This document shows, one piece after another, positions 1-6,154 of a DNA stretch of 21,092 nt (position 1 is its first letter; each line of letters starts with the position of its first letter). A model generated the notes under the pieces. The model was given only the letters and a program-made list of their open reading frames with translations, made no database searches and was not told the origin of the DNA. Origin of the DNA: a virus. The position numbers and the translations under genes were made by a program. The stretch covers positions 1 to 21,092 of the IMG/VR virus record IMGVR_UViG_3300027659_000258. One strand, given 5' to 3'.

Positions 1-2
1 CC

Positions 3-2144
3 GGTGGTCAAGCCGGCGAATATGCAGGTGAAAAAGTAGGTGCTCCAGGCACTGGCCGGTTTCTTGGTAGTTTGTTTGGTGGCGTTACTGGCGCCTATGG
101 CACTAGTGCTGGCGTAAAAACCGCCGAGTTAGGTGGAAAAGGTTTTAACTTGGCAAAAAGCCAGTGGGACAAAATACGCGGTACTAACCCTGAAGATGAA
201 TTGCTGAAAGACGTTGACAACCGAATCAGCAACATCTTTATAGCCGCTGGTGCAGCCGACCCCAATTTTATGAAAGTGCTTACCGACGCTGCCAAAGCGC
301 AGGAAAGCGTCTATCTAAAGGCGCCAGGCGGCGCGCCTGTGCAAATGCCACTTAGTTCGTTGTTGGCCGATAACCCAGTTATCAACAACTTCATCCAAAG
401 CCTGTCATCCAAAGACCCAGTGTTCCGCGCTCAATACAGCGATCAGTTTGAAAAAGCCAAGCAAGCCATGGTGGCCAATCAAATTAGATTGTTTGGCGAC
501 CCATCTAAAGTACAGGTAAATATTAAACCTACTGATTTGGCGACGCCACAAGCGCGTCGTCTTCGCACAATCGATGAGCAAATTGCTGACGTCTACAGCG
601 ACAAGTCTATGGACCCAACCATGCTGGGTAACCGAATTGATAGTTTGCTGGCTAAGAAAGAAGACGCTGCTTACAAAGAAGTGCGCCCTCTGTACACGGA
701 AGCGTTCAATATTGCCAAGGCTAAGAATGTTGAATTGCCTTCTGCGGCAGTTGATGACGTTTTTAACTCTGTGGTTGGCGCACAAGCGTCAGATATTTTT
801 AAGACGTTCCCAACTATCTACAACCGCGTACGGGCAAACTTTAGACCAGAAACTGTTGAACCTAGCGCAATCTTAACGGCCGAGGGTAAACCCGCAATTG
901 AAGGCGGCGTTAAGTTTTCTGCGGCCACAGTGGAAGACTTGGATTCTCTAAAGCGCGAGATCAACAAGCAATTGCGTAAGACCTCGGACTCTGCTGACAT
1001 TCGTCTGTTAAGCGAACTCAAAACGCGCGTCAGTGGCCACATTGACAACCTCGACCCTGAATTTGTTACAGCATACCGAAATGCGGATAATTCTTATTTG
1101 CAAAAAGTAGGTCTGCCGTTCAATTCAGATACGCTAAACAACATTGACCGCAAGAAGTTTGTCGAACAGATTGCGCCTGCGCTACTAGGCAACAAGTCCA
1201 ATGTCAGCCAGTTTATTGACGCTACCGGCCAAGAAGGCGTGCGTGTAGCGCGCGACGCCTTTATGGATAGCTTCAGTCGTGCTGCGCTAAAGGACGATGT
1301 CATTAACCCTAAGATCGCCGAAAAGTGGCTTAAAAAGAACCAAGGCGGTCTGTCTTTAATACCTGGGCTAGAGAATGAACTGCGCGGCTCTGTAAATAAC
1401 GTACAAGTGTTATTAGCTGAACGTAAGCGTTTAGATGACGCATTTAGAGAAGTAGCCGGCAACCAAATCATTAAAGGTGAGGGGTTTGACAACGCTAAAG
1501 ATTTGGTTAATCAAATGTATGGCAGTTTAAGTTTTACTAACAAATTTATGTCTAAGTCTGGGTACGGCGAAAATAAAGACGCCGTCAATGCGGTTAGATC
1601 ATTTATGTTGGACGATATCGTTAAGTCCGGCGATCCAATTGCTTTATTAAACGATCGCGATAAATCCGCTGTCTTTAACCGCGTGTTTGGCCCTACCTAC
1701 GCGCAGAAGGTCGCTGACTTTGCAACAGTGTCAAACCGCATAACCAGAGACTTAACTAACGTGCCGTTTAGGACTGAGACTGTCGCTAAGACGCCGGTTG
1801 AAATGCTAACTGGTATCCCGCCTGAACAAATCATTTCAAGAATCTACAACCCTGTGTCTGGCGTAACCTACGCCATTACATCTTTGGCTAGTAAATTCTG
1901 GGCTAATCAAGCGTCCAAGATGACTGAGCAACGCATCAAAGAATTGCTTCTTAATCCTACTGACGCCGTTAAAGTGTTTAACGCTGTGCAGCCAAAAATT
2001 AATCAGTTTGACCGCGCTAAAATTGACGAGGCTATCGCCATAGGCAAAAGGTACGGCATTAATTGGGTCGCTGATGCATTTAACGACGCTGTGTCTGGCG
2101 CGGCCCGTGGTGCAGTGCAGGGCGTTCCAGAACCCCAGGAGTAA
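3..2144 (+). CDS. Putative phage DNA-ejection / internal virion protein, 5'-truncated
   Basis: The frame is open from the left edge, so the gene begins upstream and at least 713 residues are visible. The first visible stretch (nt 3-116) is very Gly/Ala-rich with GxxxG-like spacing (GGQAGEYAGEKVGAPG, then LGSLFGGVTGAYGTSAG). This resembles membrane-inserting glycine-zipper segments. The rest is long, polar and mainly helical, with no enzyme motif I recognise. Size, composition and position, just before the lysis genes and at the end of a virion module, fit proteins carried in the head and ejected with the DNA in P22- or T7-like phages. The stop at 2142-2144 lies next to the Shine-Dalgarno of the following gene. 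The virion role is inferred from context and composition, not from a catalytic signature. A tail-associated structural protein is the main alternative. Confidence 0.6.
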   Translation, partial: GGQAGEYAGEKVGAPGTGRFLGSLFGGVTGAYGTSAGVKTAELGGKGFNLAKSQWDKIRGTNPEDELLKDVDNRISNIFIAAGAADPNFMKVLTDAAKAQESVYLKAPGGAPVQMPLSSLLADNPVINNFIQSLSSKDPVFRAQYSDQFEKAKQAMVANQIRLFGDPSKVQVNIKPTDLATPQARRLRTIDEQIADVYSDKSMDPTMLGNRIDSLLAKKEDAAYKEVRPLYTEAFNIAKAKNVELPSAAVDDVFNSVVGAQASDIFKTFPTIYNRVRANFRPETVEPSAILTAEGKPAIEGGVKFSAATVEDLDSLKREINKQLRKTSDSADIRLLSELKTRVSGHIDNLDPEFVTAYRNADNSYLQKVGLPFNSDTLNNIDRKKFVEQIAPALLGNKSNVSQFIDATGQEGVRVARDAFMDSFSRAALKDDVINPKIAEKWLKKNQGGLSLIPGLENELRGSVNNVQVLLAERKRLDDAFREVAGNQIIKGEGFDNAKDLVNQMYGSLSFTNKFMSKSGYGENKDAVNAVRSFMLDDIVKSGDPIALLNDRDKSAVFNRVFGPTYAQKVADFATVSNRITRDLTNVPFRTETVAKTPVEMLTGIPPEQIISRIYNPVSGVTYAITSLASKFWANQASKMTEQRIKELLLNPTDAVKVFNAVQPKINQFDRAKIDEAIAIGKRYGINWVADAFNDAVSGAARGAVQGVPEPQE

Positions 2145-2150
2145 ACCATT
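2137..2150 (+). promoter_or_regulatory. Shine-Dalgarno plus ATT start codon
   Basis: AGGAG at 2137-2141 inside the end of the preceding gene is followed after 6 nt by ATT (2148-2150), in frame with the open frame that contains ATG 2169. No purine-rich stretch precedes ATG 2169. The spacing is ideal for ATT. ATT is a rare but known initiation codon (for example infC in E. coli). Confidence 0.5.
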
Positions 2151-2867
2151 GATCCTTTCTCTCTTCTCATGTTGGCGCAAGGTGCAGTTAGCTTTATTAA
2201 GCAAGGCTGCAACATGCTCCATGAAGGGCGAATGGAGTTGGAAGGCGCCAAGAAAACAGTCGAAGGCGTCCTTGCAGATGTCAAGGCAATCAAGGGAATC
2301 TTTCAGTGGTTCATTGGCCTATTCACTCCTAAGTCTGACAAGCCTGTTGATGCGCCAAAGCCTGTGGCGAAAGCGAAAGCCAAAGCAGTTGCCGCCCAGC
2401 AGTCCTACGAAGAGATGGAGCTCAAGCTCATCAAAGATATTGGCGACAAACTTGGGATGCTTTTTGACACACAGCAGCAGATCAACGATTACTATCACGA
2501 ACTAGAAGAGGAATCAAAAACTAATTACAACCCAGAGCAAAACAATAGCAAAAAGGCCATTGAGAGGGCGCTAATTGAGTTGCAGATGGAAAAGTTGTTT
2601 GAGCAAGTGCGAGAGGCAATGGTCTACGCGCCTGCTGAGTTGAAGGATTTGTACAGCCGGTTTTTGAAAATGCACGCCAAGATCGAACAAGAACAGGCGT
2701 GGGCTAGATCGGAGATGATACGCAGGGCTAGATTGGCTAGATGGCGTAAGGAACAGTATGAGATTCGTTGTGTCGAGATAACAAGTGGGGTAATTGCCGT
2801 GATGTTCATATCATTATTTTTTGGGTGGGTAATGTGGCAACTACGAAGCTGGTCTACTGGATATTGA
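2148..2867 (+). CDS. Coiled-coil protein with C-terminal membrane anchor, apparent ATT start
   Basis: Unknown function. The first ATG (2169) has only pyrimidine-rich sequence upstream. An in-frame ATT at 2148 lies 6 nt after AGGAG (2137-2141), which gives 239 residues beginning (M)DPFSLLMLAQG. A conventional caller would use ATG 2169 (232 residues). The protein has an amphipathic N-terminal part, a Pro/Lys/Ala linker (about residues 65-82), a long Glu/Lys/Gln-rich helical region compatible with coiled coil, and one hydrophobic segment near the C-terminus (ITSGVIAVMFISLFFGWVMW) followed by a short polar tail. It sits between the ejection-type protein and the lysis genes and overlaps the next small gene by 34 nt. 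It could be a virion-associated or a lysis-related membrane protein; the sequence does not decide. Confidence 0.7.
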   Translation: MDPFSLLMLAQGAVSFIKQGCNMLHEGRMELEGAKKTVEGVLADVKAIKGIFQWFIGLFTPKSDKPVDAPKPVAKAKAKAVAAQQSYEEMELKLIKDIGDKLGMLFDTQQQINDYYHELEEESKTNYNPEQNNSKKAIERALIELQMEKLFEQVREAMVYAPAELKDLYSRFLKMHAKIEQEQAWARSEMIRRARLARWRKEQYEIRCVEITSGVIAVMFISLFFGWVMWQLRSWSTGY

Positions 2868-3001
2868 TAGGAGTAGCGATATGTCTTATTGTTGGAGTAA
2901 CATCAATGGCATACGTGGAAACCCTATATATGCGAGCCCAACTGAAGCAAGAGATGAAAGAGTTGCGTAAATTGAAACGTGAACTGAAAGAATCTAAATG
3001 A
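2834..3001 (+). CDS. Small membrane protein with basic C-terminal helix
   Basis: The frame is open from TTG 2768, but the likely start is GTG 2834 (55 residues, (M)ATTKLVYW...). That removes a polar extension lying inside the previous gene. One clear transmembrane segment (about residues 7-24, YWILIGVAICLIVGVTSM) is followed by a charged helix rich in Lys/Glu (LKQEMKELRKLKRELKES) that looks like a short coiled coil. Its stop overlaps the next start (ATGA at 2998-3001). The Shine-Dalgarno before GTG is weak (GGGTGGG), so initiation probably depends on coupling to the upstream gene. The position at the head of the lysis cassette suggests an antiholin, pinholin-like or accessory lysis role, but this is inference. 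The strong AGGAG at 2869 sits ahead of a different frame and is noted separately. Confidence 0.55.
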   Translation: MATTKLVYWILIGVAICLIVGVTSMAYVETLYMRAQLKQEMKELRKLKRELKESK

Positions 3002-3222
3002 GAATTGTTCTTGTTTTATTGTTGTTTTTGATGGCCTGTGATGACAGGTATAGATACTTTTGCCAAGACCCAAAGAACTTTCCTGCCAAGCGATGCCAAC
3101 GTCCTGATTGCCAATTCACCCAAGACTGTCCCGACTACCTCGTAGCACCTATATTGGAGAAACAAGTTGTCCAACCCCCACAAATTCCAAGTCAATCGGC
3201 TTCTGACGCAAGAGGAAATTGA
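2998..3222 (+). CDS. Small Cys-rich lipoprotein
   Basis: 74 residues. A signal peptide (MRIVLVLLLFLMAC) ends in a lipobox, Leu-Met-Ala-Cys, predicting lipidation at Cys14 and a mature protein of about 61 residues on the periplasmic side of the envelope. The mature part has four more Cys (22, 33, 38, 44), enough for two disulfides, then a Pro/Gln/Ser-rich tail. It starts by ATGA overlap with the preceding gene. Its 3' end contains the start region of the holin-like gene in another frame (56-nt overlap). Phage lipoproteins of this size include o-spanins and superinfection-exclusion proteins. A normal o-spanin is encoded inside the Rz gene, so this one may do something else, such as blocking a receptor. 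The lipobox is seen; the role is inferred. Confidence 0.7.
   Translation: MRIVLVLLLFLMACDDRYRYFCQDPKNFPAKRCQRPDCQFTQDCPDYLVAPILEKQVVQPPQIPSQSASDARGN
3156..3169 (+). promoter_or_regulatory. Shine-Dalgarno and TTG start inside the lipoprotein gene
   Basis: GGAGA (3156-3160), 6 nt, then TTG (3167-3169). This fixes the start of the holin-like gene within the last fifth of the lipoprotein gene in a different frame. No ATG with comparable spacing is available before the first hydrophobic segment. Confidence 0.7.
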
Positions 3223-3655
3223 AATACGAGTTTGGGCTTGCGTAGTCCTAATCGTAACAATCATCCTTGCTGGCATAGTGATGTTTATGCTCTATAGCCT
3301 CGCTTTTGTCGTTCAGCCCATTAAGAGCATGGCGCCGATCGATCAGGCGTTTGCCAAGATGTTGAACGACATCGTGCTGCTGATCGTTGGCGGCATCGGC
3401 GGCGTGATGAGTCGCAAGGGTGTGCAGACATTGGCTGAGAAGATGTCAACACCTCCACCAGCACCGCCACCAGCCCCACCACCAACTGCCACTTCTACCT
3501 GGACTTCTCCATCTGGCGCATTGCCTGCATGGATCAACCCTGTCTTGGATGAAGAGTGGCGCGCGCCACCACCACCCACTACGCCGCCCGATTACGTCGA
3601 CCCGGCCAAGGAAGAAATAGCCAACGAACGGGCGTTAGCAAAGGGTGAGCAATGA
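3167..3655 (+). CDS. Holin-like membrane protein with proline-rich tail
   Basis: 162 residues from TTG 3167, which has a well-placed GGAGA. A polar N-terminus is followed by a long hydrophobic segment (about residues 22-49) and then a shorter Gly-rich one (about 68-81, NDIVLLIVGGIGGVM). The C-terminal half is soluble, with two proline runs (about 96-107 and 134-144) and acidic segments. Two membrane segments, position directly upstream of the spanins and endolysin, and an endolysin without a signal sequence all make this the best holin candidate. The proline-rich tail is longer than in typical small holins. The stop overlaps the Rz start (ATGA at 3652). Topology and function are inferred. Confidence 0.65.
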   Translation: MSNPHKFQVNRLLTQEEIEIRVWACVVLIVTIILAGIVMFMLYSLAFVVQPIKSMAPIDQAFAKMLNDIVLLIVGGIGGVMSRKGVQTLAEKMSTPPPAPPPAPPPTATSTWTSPSGALPAWINPVLDEEWRAPPPPTTPPDYVDPAKEEIANERALAKGEQ

Positions 3656-4116
3656 TTCCTAATCCTTGGGTAATCTTAGGTGTTCTACTGGCCTTGGCTG
3701 GCTTCTATGGTTATGGTCACCATAAAGGCTGGGCAGAGCGCGACGCGGAAATGCAATCAGAGATTGCGGCTAAAAATGAAGAGGCGCGAACCAAAGAACA
3801 GGAACTTGCCAAGCAGATCAACGACCAATCGTACAAACTTCAGGAGGCGAACAATGCCATTACTCAAAAACAAACTGACATTACTAGGCTTATTAATTCT
3901 GGCAGGGTGCGCCTCCAAGCCACAGGTTGCCCACAAAACAATCCAAGTCCCGCCGCTCCCAGCGGAGATCGGAACACAGAGGGAGGCGAATCTGAGCGAC
4001 AGACTCTTGCAGCTATTGCAGAGATCGTCGCCCAAGGAGACAGAAACACCGCCCAACTCAACCAGTGCATCCAAGCCTACAACCAAGTAATGGAGAAAGT
4101 AAATGGTCAACGCTGA
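3652..4116 (+). CDS. Rz-like i-spanin
   Basis: 154 residues. It has an N-terminal transmembrane anchor (about residues 6-22, WVILGVLLALAGFYGYG), then a Lys/Glu/Gln-rich periplasmic region (about 30-82) of coiled-coil type and a Pro/Gly/Ser-rich stretch before a final helix. This is the standard architecture of the inner-membrane spanin. It spans the periplasm with the lipoprotein Rz1 and fuses inner and outer membranes in the last step of lysis of Gram-negative hosts. Rz1 is encoded entirely inside it in the +1 frame, as in lambda-type embedded spanin pairs. Its end overlaps the endolysin start by 14 nt. Confidence 0.88.
   Translation: MIPNPWVILGVLLALAGFYGYGHHKGWAERDAEMQSEIAAKNEEARTKEQELAKQINDQSYKLQEANNAITQKQTDITRLINSGRVRLQATGCPQNNPSPAAPSGDRNTEGGESERQTLAAIAEIVAQGDRNTAQLNQCIQAYNQVMEKVNGQR
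3854..4090 (+). CDS. Rz1-like o-spanin, embedded in the Rz gene
   Basis: 78 residues in an alternate frame wholly inside the Rz gene. AGGAGG (3842-3847) lies 6 nt before ATG 3854. That is better than any initiation site further upstream in this frame, although the frame is open from 3680. The signal peptide ends in Leu-Ala-Gly-Cys (Cys19), predicting an outer-membrane lipoprotein with about 60 mature residues. These are rich in Pro/Ser/Thr, including VPPLPAE near the mature N-terminus. This matches Rz1 proteins, which bind the Rz C-terminus. The nested arrangement, lipobox and Shine-Dalgarno together make this call strong. Confidence 0.88.
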   Translation: MPLLKNKLTLLGLLILAGCASKPQVAHKTIQVPPLPAEIGTQREANLSDRLLQLLQRSSPKETETPPNSTSASKPTTK

Positions 4117-4699
4117 ACAACTGGCAAAACTCCACATTGGCGCTGATTGGGTAGACGCGCTAAACGAGACATTCTCCCGTTTCAATATCAACACGAAAAA
4201 TCAACAGGCTATGTTTATTGGCCAATGCTCACATGAGTGCGGAAACTTTAGGTTGCTAGAAGAAAATCTAAACTATCGTGCAGAGACTTTGATGAAACTA
4301 TGGCCTAAACGCTTTCCTAGCCTAGAGTTTGCCAAGCAGTACGAGAAAAATCCACGCAAAATAGCCAATAGTGTGTACGCCAATCGTATGGGAAACCGAG
4401 ATGAAGCATCAGGTGACGGGTATCGGTTTAGGGGAAGAGGCGCGCTTCAATGCACAGGGCATAGCACGTATTTCCACGCAGGGAAAGCATTGGGTGTTGA
4501 TTTTGTTATGCAACCTGATTTTGTTGCAACCCCTAAATATGCCGCCCTTACAGCGGGTTGGTTTTGGGATACCCACAAACTCAATCCACCAGCGGATGCC
4601 CTTGATTATCAGAAAGTAACTCGCATCATAAATGGCGGGACCATCGGTTTGGACGACCGCATCAAGCACGTCCAGCAGGCTCTAGCGGTTCTAGGCTGA
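4103..4699 (+). CDS. GH19-family endolysin (chitinase-like lysozyme)
   Basis: 198 residues, the usual length of phage single-domain GH19 endolysins. The first catalytic motif is SHECGNF with Glu45 as likely general acid, followed by LEENLNY with Glu54 as probable second acidic residue. The family signatures NRMGNRDEASGDG (95-106) and FRGRGALQCTGHSTY (109-123) then line the sugar-binding cleft. The enzyme cuts the MurNAc-GlcNAc backbone of peptidoglycan. There is no signal peptide or SAR segment, so export depends on a holin. GGAG at 4092-4095 precedes ATG 4103. The stop at 4697-4699 directly abuts the stop of a minus-strand gene. Confidence 0.92.
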   Translation: MVNAEQLAKLHIGADWVDALNETFSRFNINTKNQQAMFIGQCSHECGNFRLLEENLNYRAETLMKLWPKRFPSLEFAKQYEKNPRKIANSVYANRMGNRDEASGDGYRFRGRGALQCTGHSTYFHAGKALGVDFVMQPDFVATPKYAALTAGWFWDTHKLNPPADALDYQKVTRIINGGTIGLDDRIKHVQQALAVLG

Positions 4700-4801
4700 T
4701 TACTTCTCTTGGCTAAACCAAAGGACGGCGAATAACACGCCTACGCCTATTAGCGCGCCAAGAAACAGCAAGACAAAGATAGTGAGGATTGTTTCAATCA
4801 T
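4700..4801 (-). CDS. 33-residue membrane microprotein
   Basis: The frame reads from ATG at 4801 down to TAA at 4700-4702. AGGAG (4815-4811) lies 9 nt upstream. The product is nearly all one hydrophobic helix (ETILTIFVLLFLGALIGVGV onward) ending in a short polar FSQEK tail. Its start overlaps the stop of the preceding minus-strand gene by ATGA. The stop codon is immediately next to the endolysin stop on the other strand. Function unknown. As the last gene of the leftward operon it could affect the host membrane; that is a guess. Confidence 0.65.
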   Translation of the reverse strand: MIETILTIFVLLFLGALIGVGVLFAVLWFSQEK

Positions 4802-4908
4802 TTGATCTTGCTCCTAATTACGTCTTCCAAACATTTCATCAAAGTAAATACCGCACTCAGGAAGGCGGGCGCCAACATACCAAGAATAAAAAGCGTGACA
4901 TCATACAT
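4798..4908 (-). CDS. 36-residue membrane microprotein
   Basis: ATG at 4908 with GGAG (4919-4916) 7 nt upstream; TGA at 4800-4798 overlaps the next start. The N-terminal two thirds are hydrophobic (YDVTLFILGMLAPAFLSAVF) and the C-terminus is charged (CLEDVIRSKIK), consistent with a single-pass inner-membrane peptide. Its start lies within the 3' end of the gene upstream (8-nt overlap). Function unknown. The correct Shine-Dalgarno and chain of overlaps are the main reasons to accept it. Confidence 0.62.
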   Translation of the reverse strand: MYDVTLFILGMLAPAFLSAVFTLMKCLEDVIRSKIK

Positions 4909-5038
4909 ATCTTGTCTCCAAATACATTTCGTGGAATGCCCACACAACCAACCAATCCCACATTAGATTGGGGCAGCCCCCGTCATGGTAGTACTTTGCC
5001 ATTTTTAGGCAATAGTCTTTAGTTGGCGCTGGTTTCAT
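4901..5038 (-). CDS. 45-residue hypothetical protein, aromatic-rich
   Basis: ATG at 5038 preceded by GGAGG (5049-5045) with 6-nt spacing, a strong initiation site. The product starts MKPAPTKDYCLKMAKYYHDG, contains Cys10 and Cys22, and has a Trp-rich stretch (MWDWLVVWAFHEMY). Soluble or peripheral; function unknown. It overlaps the preceding gene by 20 nt and the following one by 8 nt, in keeping with the operon. Confidence 0.62.
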   Translation of the reverse strand: MKPAPTKDYCLKMAKYYHDGGCPNLMWDWLVVWAFHEMYLETRYV

Positions 5039-5243
5039 ACTTTGCCTCCAGTTCCGCAACTCTGCCAGAAAGTACACGAACCAACTCGCTCAAGACTGTA
5101 ACTTCAGCAATTAGCTTGGCCTCCTTACTAGGATAGCGAATTGCCTCTTTCCTGACAGAACTTTGCTCCATTGCGCTAAAGAATTCCTTCTCCTCTGGCG
5201 TCTCTATTTGTATTGGTACAACTAATCCAATTGGTTTACGCAT
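5019..5243 (-). CDS. 74-residue helical hypothetical protein
   Basis: ATG at 5243 with GGAG (5252-5249) 5 nt upstream. An N-terminal strand-like part (IGLVVPIQIETPEEKEF) precedes a C-terminal amphipathic helix with heptad-like Leu/Val spacing (LIAEVTVLSELVRVLSGRVA), which suggests a short oligomerising coiled coil. No known family recognised. It follows the 69-residue protein by one base and overlaps the 45-residue gene at its 3' end. Confidence 0.68.
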   Translation of the reverse strand: MRKPIGLVVPIQIETPEEKEFFSAMEQSSVRKEAIRYPSKEAKLIAEVTVLSELVRVLSGRVAELEAKYETSAN

Positions 5244-5244
5244 A

Positions 5245-5454
5245 TCAACTCCAAATGTATTTAGTGAACATATAAAAGAAGAACCACACTATGGCGATTA
5301 GCGCGCAAAGGATGGCGAAGTCGCTGATCTGCGGCTCACGATAAGGGCCTGTGAAGATGTCTTCATTCACATAGTCTTTAGGCCATGCCTCTTGCATGGT
5401 GCGCGAAAACATTCGCACAGTTGGGTGGTTGTCATCAACTTCTTTTTGCATCAT
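5245..5454 (-). CDS. 69-residue protein with C-terminal membrane segment
   Basis: ATG at 5454 (a second ATG follows immediately), with AGGAG (5468-5464) 9 nt upstream. The first 45 residues are polar and probably cytoplasmic. Residues about 46-64 (FAILCALIAIVWFFFYMFT) form a tail anchor, leaving KYIWS at the end. The start overlaps the preceding stop (ATGA). Function unknown. Confidence 0.66.
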   Translation of the reverse strand: MMQKEVDDNHPTVRMFSRTMQEAWPKDYVNEDIFTGPYREPQISDFAILCALIAIVWFFFYMFTKYIWS

Positions 5455-5600
5455 TTGATTAAGCTCCTATAAGCGTTGAGCGCGTCTTTCAAATCATTCT
5501 GCAATTGCTCAATATAGTCCTGCTGCTGTTGCAACTTAGCGTACGATTCTTTGGCAAAGTTGGCTAGGTTTTCGTGGCTCCATGACTCGAACGTTGGCAT
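5451..5600 (-). CDS. 49-residue coiled-coil hypothetical protein
   Basis: ATG at 5600 with GGAG (5610-5607) 6 nt upstream, the Shine-Dalgarno overlapping the end of the zinc-ribbon gene. The product is almost entirely helical and Gln-rich (YAKLQQQQDYIEQLQNDLKD), fitting a small coiled coil. It ends by ATGA overlap with the 69-residue gene. Function unknown. Confidence 0.62.
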   Translation of the reverse strand: MPTFESWSHENLANFAKESYAKLQQQQDYIEQLQNDLKDALNAYRSLIK

Positions 5601-5602
5601 TG

Positions 5603-5830
5603 TTATCTCCAAAATCTTTTAAGGTTGTCGGTTGCAAATGTCTTTTGATACTCAGTTTCTTTGGGTGTGGTTAACCTGTTCTTCTGAGGCAAGGCGCCTG
5701 CGAATACTTCTTCTTTGGTTTTGAATATACAAAAACAAAGTTTGCAATATCTGCGGCGGTAAGTAAACTCTTCATTTTGAATTGTCTCTGTAATGGCAAT
5801 CTTGTCGCCTTCGCACTTGGGACACTTCAT
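5603..5830 (-). CDS. Small zinc-ribbon protein (NrdR-type Cys pattern)
   Basis: 75 residues. Cys3-x2-Cys6 and Cys29-x2-Cys32 with 22 residues between, preceded by RRRY, give a zinc-ribbon resembling the N-terminal zinc domain of NrdR, but there is no ATP-cone domain. AGGAGG (5846-5841) is 10 nt upstream and the start overlaps the previous stop (ATGA). Zinc ribbons of this size in phages often act as nucleic-acid-binding or transcription-modifying factors; the target here is unknown. The C-terminal half is basic and polar. Confidence 0.7.
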   Translation of the reverse strand: MKCPKCEGDKIAITETIQNEEFTYRRRYCKLCFCIFKTKEEVFAGALPQKNRLTTPKETEYQKTFATDNLKRFWR

Positions 5831-6018
5831 GGGCGTCTTGCCTCCTGCAATATCTCGATGCGCTCGCGTGCAGCGCGCAAGGTTGTATAGCGCTGGTGCA
5901 GCCGCTCTAGGACGGCCACACGTTTGCCAACTTCGCGTTCGTCGGTCAACATCTCCAGCACCTTGACTTCATCCAAGGTCCTAAGTTCAGCGTTTAATTT
6001 TCGCCAGGTAAGTGTCAA
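5827..6018 (-). CDS. 63-residue charged helical protein, TTG start
   Basis: The start is TTG at 6018 with GGAG 7 nt upstream (complement of CTCC at 6026-6029); no ATG is available near the N-terminus. The sequence is rich in Arg, Glu and Leu (about 30 percent charged), likely a helical hairpin. It overlaps the preceding 55-residue gene by 32 nt in another frame and the zinc-ribbon gene by 4 nt. No recognised family. Confidence 0.6.
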   Translation of the reverse strand: MTLTWRKLNAELRTLDEVKVLEMLTDEREVGKRVAVLERLHQRYTTLRAARERIEILQEARRP

Positions 6019-6154
6019 TTTTTGTCTCCAGTTTAGTGATTGTGTTTAGGGTTTTTACTAATGTTCGATTGGCGGCGTTAGCGTCTTTCTGATGTATTTT
6101 TAAGATGGACCGCGCGGCTTTAAGCTGCGCTTTCCACAGGTTTAGTCTAGTCAT
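5987..6154 (-). CDS. 55-residue basic helical hypothetical protein
   Basis: The frame is open upstream to 6211, inside the helicase gene, but ATG at 6154 is the convincing start. GGAGG lies 7 nt upstream and the ATG overlaps the helicase stop (ATGA). The product (MTRLNLWKAQLKAARSILKI...) is rich in Lys, Arg, Asn and Thr with helical periodicity and no Cys. A small nucleic-acid-binding protein is possible from its charge; function unknown. Confidence 0.6.
   Translation of the reverse strand: MTRLNLWKAQLKAARSILKIHQKDANAANRTLVKTLNTITKLETKIDTYLAKIKR

Noticed and set aside
405-785. 126-residue minus-strand frame and similar shadows within the first gene
   Set aside because: They lie entirely inside a long plus-strand coding frame with consistent composition and have no supporting signals.
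3343-3579. Gly-rich minus-strand frame opposite the holin-like gene
   Set aside because: Its Gly/Ala repeats are just the reverse reading of the proline-codon runs of the plus-strand gene.
4789-5022. 77-residue plus-strand frame in the 4.8-5.0 kb region
   Set aside because: It runs antisense through three small minus-strand genes that have good Shine-Dalgarno sequences and overlaps; it has no Shine-Dalgarno of its own and its protein is low in recognisable structure.
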